DNA from: Pleurotus djamor
Lineage: Eukaryota > Basidiomycota > Agaricomycetes > Agaricales > Pleurotaceae
Direction: 5' to 3'
Assembly (NCBI GenBank): GCA_029747585.1
Contig: JAPEVF010000520.1
Location: forward strand, 1-32,247
Length of the DNA: 32,247 nucleotides
Every line of letters begins with the position of its first letter. Positions within the stretch are counted from its first letter, which is position 1. Position numbers and translations under genes: made by a program. The notes under the pieces are model-generated. The model ran no database searches and had not been told where the DNA came from. It saw nothing but the letters and a program-made list of their open reading frames with translations. This document shows positions 1-9,938 of the stretch, piece after piece.

Positions 1-145
1 GGGAGGCCTCTGTATCGAATCCGGTACATGTCGGGGCGTTATGTGGGAAACACCGAATACAAATGGTTCCGGTGGCAAGATGATGCTGTAGTCACCAAAG
101 TCCGGAGGTGAATCAGGGCTTGAATAGAACCTTTTGTTCCATATA

Positions 146-2370
146 CTAGAAACGAAGCGTCGAGTAGACCGAGCCCGGAGGAGGCCTGAAATAGTGTTGG
201 GTGCACGGACCATCGTCGTTTATGGGCGCTTGAGAATTGTGGCGTTGGCAATCGGATCTATTTTTGGAATATCGCCAAGAGAACCGATCGTTTATTGACT
301 CATGTTTACATTGCCTCTTTCGGCGAACAATTGTCGGACAAACGGATCGACCACTCTTCTTCCTCGACCACCACCATCTAATCTTCATCTTCCTCCAACC
401 CACATTCAGCTCTCAATCTGAAGGCAAGTATCAAGGGCCTCAAGCTCTGAGGTCCGTGGCTCGTCGTTGTGCACGGTGTACAGGTATTACCAGACGTTCT
501 CCGCCAGCTTCGTGCGTGCTGAATACCTCGGTACAGGCTACACAACACAATAAGACCCAAATCCCAAATCGACCGTGTGGAACTACGACTTCTATTCATC
601 CTTTTGTTAACCACCATGATCGACACCAACCCCCGCCCTTGTAAGCGAAAGATCCAGCAAGTTGCTTCTGTCGAGCACCCTACCCCGAGACGTGCCCGGA
701 CGATATCACCAGTTCGACCTAGTCCCCCCNAATTCCCAGGTGGAAAGCTACCTCAACCCATCTTCTACCCCATCAATGACTGTGACGACCATGCCGCGAC
801 TCATGCGAGTTTGCTCAAATGCGGATATCTCTACTCCACCGTTGTCGCCTGCCGCCCCTCGCCTGACCCGCAATCGCTCAAGTCTCCTTGATATACAAAG
901 GGCTGCGGCTGCTACGCCATCAGCTGAACCATCAGGCCGTCCCCGCGGTCGGCAGCTTGGTCGCACCAGGACCATGATGTCTATGACTCGGCCAGCGAGT
1001 AACGTCAACGCCGATCTCTCCGGAACGCAGCTTTCATCCCCCCAAACCCACAATGCACCACAACTTCATCATAACACCTTTCCAGCGCCTCGTCGTCTGG
1101 GCCGCAAAGAAACGACGATGTCATTGGCTCAGTCGACTTACAATAATAACAACGATATGCCGACCTCATTGTCTCAACCACAAGCTTCATCCAGTCGCCT
1201 TGGAGATGTCCAACCCAGCGCCTCTCAGCCCAATCCATCGACTTCGAGTCTACATCGCTCCGAAATGCAGCAAATCCAACCTAGTCTCCCCATGCGCCGA
1301 CGGAAGCTGGGACAAGTTTCCCTCCCCGCTGTAGTCGTCAATAATAACCACCGCGCTTCTACCATTCCCGCACGCTCATCCAGAGCGATCATTTACCACT
1401 ACGCCAAATTCGCGGCTGAAGCAGACCAAGATACAGACGAGGAAGACGGCGGTGTCGATGCAGAGGCCGATACCGACACCGAAGAAGATACCACACCCGC
1501 CAACCCCGGTACGATCCAGCGGGAAGACACCATTCTCACTGACCAGATCGAGGAGAGCATCGAGCGAATCAAGCACATGGGGGTCAAAGTGCACGACTTT
1601 GCGTATATCGGTGGTGCTCCCTCTCTTACGCAACCAAACGCGGCTGTAATGGGCCCTCATCGACCACAACCCACTCGTTTCAGCTTGCACTACGCTCTCG
1701 CCGAGTACGACCTACGCACCACCATGACAAAGACCCATCGTCCGCCTATCAAAGGCCTATCGCTCTCGCGACTCCTCCAAGCGGGATGGATCTCGCTCGA
1801 AGAAATTAAAGAACGATGCATCAAGGGCGATTGGGCAGAACTGAGGAAGTTTAGGCGAACATGTCTGCAACGCGCGGGTGTCTATGCAATGTCGGAGGGA
1901 TTGACCGTCCCCGACATCGACGAGGACGAAGAGAGGGACGAGGACGTTGACCTCGAGCTCTCACTTGGCCCCACGCACGGCAAGCAAGCAGAGCCGTCGC
2001 TTCGATGGAGTGACGGGGACTCTCCGTGGCGTGTCTTCTGGAACGGGCTCACCAAGAAGCCAGCAGCGCCTTGTCTAGGACATGTGTTCAACTCGCGTGC
2101 TGGCGCCGATGACAGCGAAGCTGTTGCGCTATTAAGTGCGTTTAAACCCCTCCAAGAGGAGAGGCTCTCCCTCGTCGAAGTCTATCGCTCCGAGTTCCAA
2201 CTTTGGACCGTTGATAGGCACTGGTACGATTTGCATGGTCGTTGAGAATGAGACCCGGCTTGATTATTTGTATGTACGCCTACACATCATCCTCGCATTC
2301 ACACATGTTTTCCTTAGCAACATCTATCTATCATTGTACTATTACAAGCTGTAGCCCTGTCTTGACGAAT
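146..2370 (+). repeat. Left copy of a ~2.2 kb direct repeat
   Basis: This segment matches 9939-12196 in the same orientation. The match begins at the shared ctagaaacgaagcg and ends at the shared cttgacgaatt. It covers about 470 bases of 5' flank, the whole hypothetical gene and about 125 bases of 3' flank. The last 1 kb of the gene differs at only about seven positions. The 5' flank here has extra short blocks absent from the right copy, for example after gtcgagt near 165 and around 225-300. The 3' flanks also differ by small insertions. It is a segmental duplication, or possibly two alleles joined by assembly; the sequence cannot tell which. Confidence 0.93.
616..2245 (+). CDS. Hypothetical protein, left copy, frame broken by an ambiguous base
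   Basis: An intron-free gene that would encode about 540 residues. I do not recognise a domain. The start is the ATG at 616 (MIDTNPRPCKRK), by comparison with the right copy. Base 730 is an N inside a run of C. The right copy has the same context without the extra base, and counting the N shifts the frame, so removing it restores one frame. The N-terminal half is Ser/Pro/Arg/Asn-rich and probably disordered. A middle acidic patch (DTDEEDGGVDAEADTDTEED, coded about 1431-1490) precedes a more ordered C-terminal half with a second acidic stretch (IDEDEERDEDVD). There is no signal peptide or membrane segment. Composition would suit a nuclear or regulatory protein, but that is a guess. The break is more likely a sequencing ambiguity than true decay. 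Confidence 0.75.
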
Positions 2371-2371
2371 T

Positions 2372-3290
2372 GTTGTGGGAGCCCCTGTTTGCGTGAGAAA
2401 GCAAGTTACTTCCTGAAACAAAAGTGCGAGGGATTACCTAGGGAGTTGTGAAATCGAAATTCAAGGGTTTCTGATAGGTGCGTAGCGCTCATCCCCTTTT
2501 CATTGGCGGAGAGACCAGCAGCATGCCGGCCTCTCCGTGTGACTATCTAGGTACATGGTAGTATACTACGAGACTACGACGAGTAAAGAAGAGATGAGGA
2601 GAGGTGGCGAGTACTACCAGCATAATGACACGGGAAGAGGGAATGGATGCTCGAAGCTGACTCTGACCCCCCGCCTTAAATACACCTAGCCACGTCACTC
2701 CCAAGACTTGTGCACTGACCACAAGTAAAATTTCTCCCCCTCTGCCCTCGGCTACGTCTTCGCCTCCGTGTCTAGTCTCTCCCGATAATATCTCCGTGCC
2801 TCGACTCTCAACAGCAACTACTTAGTTATTTCCGTGAAAATAGTTTTTCTTCGTTACTACGTAAACTTACCCTACGATTGAACCTGAACTTTACGAAAAT
2901 GTCAAGTCTGTTGGTTTCAAGAGAATGGTTCCAAAAAGGGCCGAATTTAATTCAAGAGTCAAATCTACTCTACAACGAAAAGTACAGTCTTAGAGTTTGT
3001 TCGTAAACGACCTCCAACCGCGCAGATCATGCCCAAAACCACAAGACTCTACAAACACATCAAGTCCGTCAGTTCCGGCGCAAATGACCCTGACGTGCAA
3101 AAACTTGGCGCGCGGCGAGATTGGCGAGAAAAGGGAATGGAAGGGGGAGAGGTGCCGGTTTCGAGAGACCAAGGGGAAGAGGGAACTTGATTGTGGGTCA
3201 CCACGGCCATTCCGAGACAAATTTTAGGTCGAATTCTGTAAATACAACGTTAGCAATGAGTAGGAATGAATCACGCACCTAGACCGTGAC
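2372..3290. other. Intergenic stretch, no gene seen
   Basis: No reading frame here looks coding. A TATA-like ttaaatac lies near 2676, and pyrimidine-rich sequence follows at 2731-2790, but I find no gene it could serve. Around 2893-2935 there is weak similarity to 4434-4490: both combine a gtcaagt/gtcgagt word with ggttccaaaaa. This suggests that the repeat territory to the right once extended further left. Confidence 0.6.
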
Positions 3291-3378
3291 AAAACGGCGT
3301 CGAGTCGTATAGATATCACTTGTTGTCAGCCGTGTCTTTCGCGTCGAGGAAAAAGAAGGTCAGGAAGGCCGGGAGGGC

Positions 3379-4205
3379 GATAAAATGGCTTCGTTTTGTA
3401 TAGACATCGTTCGTTCGGGAAGAGTCTTGTGTGCCGAGCCGAAACGAGGTCGAGAGGGGGTATCGTTTCGTATAGACATCGTTCGCGGCTGCGTAGAGTG
3501 CGTGCGTGGTGCCGATTCGAGGGAATAGGAAGGAGCGAGGCCGTGGTAGCGATAAAATGGCGCCGTTTTGTATAGACATCGTTCTTGGATGATTGTACGA
3601 GGCGTAGAGCACGGAGGGGGTGCCGATTCGAAGGAATAGGAAGGAGAGGGAGAGGGAGGGCGGCGGGACCGATAAAATGGCGAATTTCTATACCTATATT
3701 GCTTATCAAGTCAATAAAGTACAAGGAACAAGAAAACGCACCTGGAACTCCCTCGAGTCACGCAAATATCGTTGCCCCGCCTTCAAACGAGTTGAAAATC
3801 GAGAGGGTTGCGTCGTTTCGAAGGAACGAGGATGAGGGGGTCGGAGAGCTTCGTGGGACCGATAAAATGGCGCATTTCTGTATAGACATCGTTAAAAAGC
3901 GTCTCGAAATCGGAAAAAATGGGCAACGTACGTGTTTACTCGAATTCGAGGGCGAAAAGTGCAGAAGAGACCGATAAAATGGAGAATTTCTATATATACA
4001 TCGTTCATCAGCATTGGAAACGGTTTCGGTGACTCGCGTACTTACCAATACGACGTTTCGAGCTCGCGTGGTTGTAGAGAGTTGATGCGGGGGGTCTGTC
4101 GTGTATAAGTCCAGTCTTTGGACTTGCGAGGCGCCGTTTCGAGAGTCGGAGAGGAGGGACATTGAAGGTACTGATAAAATGAAGCATTTCTGTATATATA
4201 TCGTT
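3379..4205 (+). repeat. Interspersed tandem array with a 33-nt core
   Basis: Six full cores of exactly 33 nt begin at 3379, 3551, 3671, 3861, 3973 and 4173. Each starts gataaaatg and ends, in the best copies, tatagacatcgtt, with a T-rich middle. A seventh copy at 3461-3483 lacks the left half. Degenerate copies appear near 3294-3322 and 4303-4329. Spacers of about 80-170 nt share a second, looser word (gccgattcgagggaatagg or gtttcgaaggaacgagg) followed by purine-rich sequence. On the minus strand many cores contain ATGTCTATACA, but the frame differs between copies, so this is not a protein repeat. I know no named family with this core. Confidence 0.85.
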
Positions 4206-4329
4206 AATCGGGGCAAGTCCTGGCGAGAGAATCAATATGCTTACCAGTTCCACAAGCAGAACCGTCGGAACCCGACCAAGGATACGAGAATGTCGAGTCT
4301 ATCGGCTTCGTTTTGACTCGGCATCGTCA

Positions 4330-5160
4330 GAAAGCGGTTTCGAGACATTTTTTGGATAGGCAGAGGTCGAAGGAAGGGAAGTGGAGGCGGAGGGAAGTGG
4401 GTTGTGGAGGAACAAGCCGAAAGTGACGACGAAAACGTCGAGTTCATCGGCTCCAGAAAATGAAAAAAAAAAAGGTTCCAAAAAAAGAGGGGATGCAGAA
4501 AGTCCAGCTCGAGGTTAAATAGGCACTAGGATGGGTGAGCGGTGGACAGGGAAGACATGGGCGGCGGAACGATGGTGGTGGTGTGGAGGAAGGGAAGGAC
4601 TTCAGAGTCCGATCGCCAAATTGGAAATCGGCGCCAAGTGCATCAGGGGCTCCAATGTCAGGGTTCCCTGAAAATTGAAGTCCACCTCCGCATCGTCAAA
4701 TCCACCACTTTTTGCACCACAGAAACTTGATTTAGATGTGTATGCATCGGTACAACTGAGAGTGAGAGTTCCAGCTGAGAAATTTCAGTCGCGCGAAGAA
4801 GTTTTGTTCAAGTCTGATTTCCCCTTTCCCGCTCCTATCCCTCCTTCTCCTCCTCGTTCTTCGTCTTTTCAACCCTCCTCATCGCCGTACTCATCCACCG
4901 GCTGCACAATTAGGCGCCCGTAGTATGCCAGAGACGTGGACCAGTCAGCAGCTGCCAGCAGAAACGGACAGGGATAACGGCGAACTCAATAAGCTGTCCC
5001 TCTCCTCGTCGTACTGTTCTTCGCCTTCGCTCGTTTCAAGCGGTGACTTGGCTCACTAGTGCGTCTGTCCCTGGGCGCTAGGACCCTTCGCTTAGCTCTT
5101 AGCCGATATGGCATCATTCTACAATTTTTTTTTTCAAGCTCTGGAATGCCATCTATTCGG
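4330..5160. other. Intergenic stretch, no gene seen
   Basis: Purine-rich on the plus strand at first (4330-4620), then C/T-rich. It includes a poly-A run at about 4462-4472 and degenerate gtcgagt(c/t)(t/c)atcggct words that also occur near 2900 and 4290. No supported reading frame was found. The right part leads into the TATA box at 5194. Confidence 0.5.
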
Positions 5161-5193
5161 AAACGCACGATAACGCTCTCCTCTCCGTCTCCC

Positions 5194-5340
5194 TATAAAT
5201 ACTGGCCTAGTTGTACTCCAAAGTCCCCATCTTCTCTCAGCATCTTCTCTCCTCCTCTACTCCTCCTCTCTCTCGCTCTCTCTCTCTCGTTCTCACACAC
5301 TCGCTCACACCGTCCCACCTCCCATCTCCGAGTGTACTCG
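5194..5340 (+). promoter_or_regulatory. TATA box and pyrimidine-rich leader of the multi-exon locus
   Basis: A strong tataaata occurs at 5194-5201. About 30 bases downstream begins a long C/T tract (about 5225-5330, including a ctctctctcg run). This arrangement is typical of transcription start regions of well-expressed fungal genes. The first GT-AG intron I can place follows at 5373-5435. A start near 5225-5235 is inferred from spacing to the TATA box. Confidence 0.6.
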
Positions 5341-6295
5341 CCGACGTCGTTAATGATCAACTCAAGTCTATGGTAGGTCTTTTGCCGTATTAGTGACTTT
5401 TATTCAATTTACTGATCTTCGTTCTATGCTTACAGTCTTCACCTTGAAACTTTCGGTGGTTCAACGTTAACATTCAACTTCACTCGCCGCAAGTAAGCAT
5501 TGACTTTATTGATCTTAATCACTTTCCTCGATTTTCTACTTATCTTTGGTAAGTCTCCAATAATCACTAACGAGCCACTAGTTACTTTTCAATTAGTAGC
5601 TTCTCGAGCATCAAAGTGAGTAATCCCTTTTTGTTCGTTTGAAAATCACTGACTTGTTCTTGTTCTCAGACTCAGTAATCGCAAATTTAGTCCGCGAATT
5701 CATTTCCTCGTAAGTCGTTCTAATGATCCTCTATTAATTATTGACTCTTTATCATTCTTTTATTTTCTTAGAACTATAAGTAACGCACGCAATGGTGAGT
5801 TTCATTCACGAAATTTAATGATCTCTTCGTGACACTGACTTGTAACGCTACCAGAGATACTGGACATGCTCCCATCCAGCAAGTCTACTCGTCGTCGTCG
5901 TCCTCAACGGCGAGGAGCATGTCGGCGCTGGCAGGGACAAGGGCTAGACCAGGGGGAGTACGTGCTTCTCCATTGTTCTCTAGCGCGCCGACGAACCGAA
6001 ACCGAAACCCTCCGCTCTCGTAAGTAATGTCTCGATCATAAACGTCATGGAAAATAACTCACCTATACACCCTCGATCAGGTCCTCTGTCCCGCACCCAT
6101 CACCGAGCCGAACGATCGCGTCGTAGGCTAAACCATCACCGTTCCTGTGAGTAATGCTCGTAATTTCATTTTATCCACTCACCTCGTTTCCGCAGGACTA
6201 CTCATCCCCATCTGCCTACGTAGCCGGATATTCCTTGTGAGTGGGTGATGACTTTGTTACGAATTTGGTACCTGGCGCACTCACTTTGTTTCCAG

Positions 6296-7164
6296 GTTTA
6301 ACTTCGGGGCCTCACCAACGGCCTCGAATACACTTACTCGTTGCCTACTCATCCCCGTCTGCCTACACCTCGATCGTAGGCCCATCAAGACAGATCGGGT
6401 AAGTCATTTGTTTCGTTCCCAAATAGGTTTTCTTACCACGATCCCTTGTTTCCTCCCCACTCCCTAGAATTTTTGTCCACATTCCCGCAACCCAATGGGG
6501 CGACTGGAGGCACACGAGACCTCAAAGGTAAGCTGTCCTACCTTTGTACCTGAATTCCCGAGGAAGCTGACATGAATATTCAAGCCTGCCGTGACCAAAA
6601 ACAGATGCTCACCCCCGAAAAACCCAATCTTCGATTTGCGGGGAATCCAGGACTCTCGGGGACGTCACCAACGACCTCGAATACACTTACTCGTCCCCAT
6701 CTGCCTATACCTCGATCGTAGGCATGGGAATTCATCAGGCAAGTCCCTGGTTTCATTCTCAAAACCCTGTACTGACTTCCCTCCCCACTCTGTAGAATCT
6801 TGATTCCCTGCCCCGCAATGGAACGGAGCGGCTAGGAATGCTCGAGGCATGAAGGGTAGGTCATATGGCTATCATCCCTGAAATCTGCAGAGAACTGACA
6901 TGAGTAATCAAGCTTTCCTCGACAAAAAAAAACTCAAGTTTACCCGAAAAAACTCAAATCTTCAAATTACTCGTCAACGGTGATACGCTCACCAATGCCG
7001 CCCATATCTCTCATATGGTATGTATCTGAACTTCCTTGTATCGAGTTTGCGAGAGCTGATATCAAGATCTTGACTAGGAATCTCGGTTTTCGTCCTCGCA
7101 GCGGATTCTTCAATTTCTCCATGAACAGGGCACGTAGCTGAATGGAAGCGAGTATCCCTGAGAG
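6296..7164 (+). repeat. Tandemly duplicated two-exon module, three copies
   Basis: The block exon-intron-exon at 6296-6527 recurs at 6585-6855 and, more weakly, at 6913-7164. Shared words are cctcgaatacacttactcg and gcctacacctcgatcgtagg (first exons at 6296 and 6585), and the starts of the second exons (aatttttgtccacattcccgc, aatcttgattccctgccccgc, gaatctcggttttcgtcctcgc). The first exons at 6585 and 6913 also share a gaccaaaaa/gacaaaaaa and acccgaaaaa start. The exon at 6196-6236 repeats ctactcatccccatctgcctac. Intron positions are retained, so duplication took in exons and introns together. The 6585 copy lacks about 11 nt relative to the 6296 copy, which would shift any frame. Confidence 0.75.
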
Positions 7165-7228
7165 GTACGTGATAGATTCATCTTAACCCGAGTTGATTAA
7201 TGACTCACTTCAATACTCACCGTTCTAG

Positions 7229-9188
7229 GACGAAATTACTTCCCGACCGATCTGAAAATGTTGAATTCCCAGCCCAACACGGAATATCCACGGACAATTC
7301 TTATATCCCCAGGTTACGACATCACTACCGCACCTACGACCGAGTTTGCAAAGCCTTGGTATTCGTTTTCAAAGGTCTAGCCGGCACCTTCCTCATCGCG
7401 CCGAAACACGCACCACGNCCGNACGCACGTAATTATCGCCAAGNAATCAATCTACGAATCATATCACATCATNAGTAAGTCGTTNAATCATGTTTTTAGA
7501 GCGATNCACTCACATTTTGCTAGTTTGTGTTTTGCCCATCATCCGGGGTAAAAATCCTTGTTTCCGCCACCAATCCTCGAAGGGGTAGCCTAGTTCGTAC
7601 GGCACGTCGATGGTGAGTCATAGCCAACCATTGTTCATCGCCTATTTGAGCCTAATCGTCCGTTTAGAATAGTTATCGCGCACACGCGTGCTTGGCACGT
7701 ACCCATCCGAAAATGATGAATTGACGACCAACCACAGATCTACGCCCCACGATCGCTACGCTTTCGTGTTCGTAGACCATGGGCGATCCCTGGACCGAGT
7801 TTTCGAGGGCCTACGATTGGTTCTTGAAATTCAACCCATCACCTACCTCCTCGCGCCGAATTCCCAAATCGACCGAATACGCCGTAATTACGACCAAGAA
7901 AGCCATCCTTGATGGTCCCTGAGTCAAAGGTAAGCTCTCTCAACAAGGTTCATTGAATACTCACTCACCTATTTCCATATTTCGCAGTTTTTTGCCCTTC
8001 AACCCCAGAACTCTGATTTTTTCATCCGTGAAATCTTGATGGAATCGGTTCGTTTCGTGTATTCACACACTGGTGCGTCGTCTGTCCATCTTTGGTTAGT
8101 GGTTTCTGAGTGGCTGACATCGAAATTGACCAAAATTAACAGGTACTCACTGGCACCCCGCGAAGTGCATGAAAAACTCGAATTCCTGGGGAACGCCGTA
8201 ACGCTGGCCTGCAGCAACTATACACCCGAGTTTCTAGATCACCCACGCATGTCCAACCGACTTGACGAGCGGCTAGGCTGGGATTATGACAATTCCATCC
8301 CAAGCCATCCCATCCGCTCGAAATATTGAATTTTTCGATTTTCGGGCTTGGATCTTGATGGAATTGCCAGGTTCTTGCTGTTCCTGAAAGGTACGTCATC
8401 TATGCATCGTTGAGTATCATCTATTAAGCCCTGACATCGGTAGGAAGGACAGTACCTCTGATTTTCCCCGCGACCACACACAAATTGTGCAATTACTGGA
8501 GAACGACGATACGCCGGCCTAAGCAAAGTATACCCCCGAGTTACTACGTCATGCGCGTGTCTTTGACCAAGTTTGCGAGAGGCTCCGTGAAGATTTGGAA
8601 ATTTCGACCATGGACGTCCTCCATGGACCGAATTTTTGAAAGTGGTAGAAACGCGCCAGGGACGATGTAGGATCGATGCGTGACCTATGCTGATGATATG
8701 TAAGTGGTTTCGCGAGTCTGGAATGGGTTATTGACTCACCTATGATGATATTCCATATTTACCTCCCCCTAGGACATCGAGGTCAATAACTCGATAACGA
8801 CGCAACCGCACCCTTGGCGGATGATATATCTTTGATGGTACGTCGTCCACCTATGATCTATCACGCTCCCAAAGTGCTGACATTAGTATTCTTGATTTTA
8901 CCTAGATCTTGACCCCGGACCAAGAATTTTCAAAATCACTCTGGGGCACGAAAGTATTGATGGGAAAAGGTTTATTGAAGGTTTATAGAACATATGTGAG
9001 TAATTATAATGATGGCGAAGGCCATCTAGTACCGTGTAAGCAAGTACTTACCAACCCTCTCCCCCAACCACAGATCCCTCTGTACCTCATCCGCAACGCA
9101 ACGCAGCCGTGTAGCAACGATACCCCCATGCTCGTACGTGTCCAGGGTACGCGTGACCAAGTTTGCGAAAGGCTTGGTTGAGTATTGG
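7229..9188 (+). repeat. Diverged exon repeats with a shared peptide pattern
   Basis: Exons 7229-7474 and 7668-7929 align at DNA and peptide level (SENVEF.../SENDEL..., DRVCKAL/DRVFEGL, FLIAP/YLLAP, RNYRQ/RNYDQ). Exons 8143-8390, 8444-8699 and 9074-9188 share another pattern: NYTPEFLDHPRMSNRLDERL, KYTPELLRHARVFDQVCERL and NDTPMLVRVQGTRDQVCERL. The similarity runs in one frame in each case, which hints at coding ancestry. However, the 7668 exon has in-frame stops at about 7670 and 7910, and the 8444 exon has a TAA just before its motif. Confidence 0.6.
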
Positions 9189-9189
9189 G

Positions 9190-9938
9190 TGAGTCGTCTT
9201 CAATTTTGTGTCGGGGACGAATTTTTGAAAATTCGGAATTTTCCGGTTTTTCTTGTTCGGGAAAGCGTTTGACTCGTTCGAGGATGTTTGAGGTGTTTTG
9301 GTGGAATGGCGTATGTTGGATCAGGGTGGGTTGCTTCGGGTGCTAGTTGGGATATAGGTGTGGAGGTGGTTGGAGGGGAGGAAGGCACTTGGGTGTTTGG
9401 TCGCGCGAAGAGAGGCTTGGATGAAGTTTGTAGAGTCTACCTGCATGTATTGTAAGGCTTGTCCAGTTGTAGAATGATGAATATAACTCACTTTGCGCAA
9501 TAGAACCCTTTTCCCGATGCCGATACATCATCCATCAGTACTCAGTAGCCAAGTGCAAGGGAGGGAGCGGAAATGACGCGTATAGTCGAGTTGTTGGAGG
9601 CTCTGTGTTTGTGAGGGGAAGGGTGCTGGAGGGGAGAGGGAGTGACGGAGCGGAGGACAAGTTTGCGAGGCTTGTGTTGACTTGAAGTGTGTTCGAGAGG
9701 TTTACTCGCGCATGCAAGTGGTCATTTTGCGAGGCTTGAATCGTGGTGGAAGAGGGAAGAAGGGAGGGTTGGCGATGCGAAAAAGCGCATAGATGGGAGA
9801 GGGATGGACATGGAAAGGGACAAGATGGGTGTTGGGAACTGCCTAATCGGGAATTTAGAGGGGAAATGCGAGAGGCGAGAGGTCGAGGAGTGGTGCGTTT
9901 GGGCAGGAGTTGGGAGGTGTCGAGGTTTTGGCGAGTGT
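9190..9938. other. G-rich intergenic stretch, no gene supported
   Basis: The plus strand is G-rich. The minus strand is open for long stretches, but the peptides are Pro/Ser/Thr-rich low complexity, and no splice structure or family match supports them. A gaatttttgaaaattcgg word at about 9220 resembles words near 8330 and 8627, so the repeat modules of the spliced locus fade out here. Confidence 0.5.

Larger units (their letters stand above)
5225..9188 (+). other. Heavily spliced locus, about 23 short exons, no continuous frame
   Basis: I can parse 22 introns: 5373-5435, 5493-5581, 5616-5669, 5710-5771, 5795-5854, 6020-6080, 6147-6195, 6237-6295, 6399-6467, 6528-6584, 6739-6795 (GC donor), 6856-6912, 7018-7078, 7165-7228, 7475-7523, 7613-7667, 7930-7987, 8073-8142, 8391-8443, 8700-8772, 8838-8905 and 8996-9073. 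They are 49-89 nt long, and nearly all have a gtaagt/gtgagt-like donor, a ctnac/ctgac word and a yag acceptor. Exons are 23-262 nt. Joining exons 1-3 from the ATG at 5354 gives 36 open codons and then TAA in exon 4. Exons 4-7 stay open in another frame, and later exons carry stops. It may be a spliced non-coding RNA, a decayed coding gene, or a coding gene whose splicing I have not solved. No family was recognised. Confidence 0.6.

Noticed and set aside
577..615. Upstream extension of the duplicated hypothetical gene from GTG
   Set aside because: Both copies are open from a GTG, but a eukaryotic gene would start at the ATG 39 bases later, and no ATG lies further upstream in frame.
146..2370. 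The two direct repeats as LTRs of a retrotransposon
   Set aside because: Each repeat contains a complete protein gene. There is no TG...CA terminus, primer-binding site, polypurine tract or reverse transcriptase between them.
2670..2800. TATA-like ttaaatac with C/T-rich downstream as a promoter
   Set aside because: No exon, intron or reading frame follows before the repeat array. Noted only as a weak similarity to the promoter at 5194.
3316..3724. Minus-strand peptides with repeated NDVYTKR and MSIQ words, as if a repeat protein
   Set aside because: The words come from the 33-nt DNA core. The reading frame changes from copy to copy and stops intervene, so the repeat is at DNA level only.
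3450..4210. The regularly spaced cores as a CRISPR array
   Set aside because: Spacers are unequal and related to one another, cores diverge, no cas genes are present, and the genome is clearly eukaryotic.
6236..6296. Box C-like tgatga in an intron, considered as an intronic snoRNA
   Set aside because: The intron is only 59 nt, has no box D (ctga) near its 3' end and no terminal stem.
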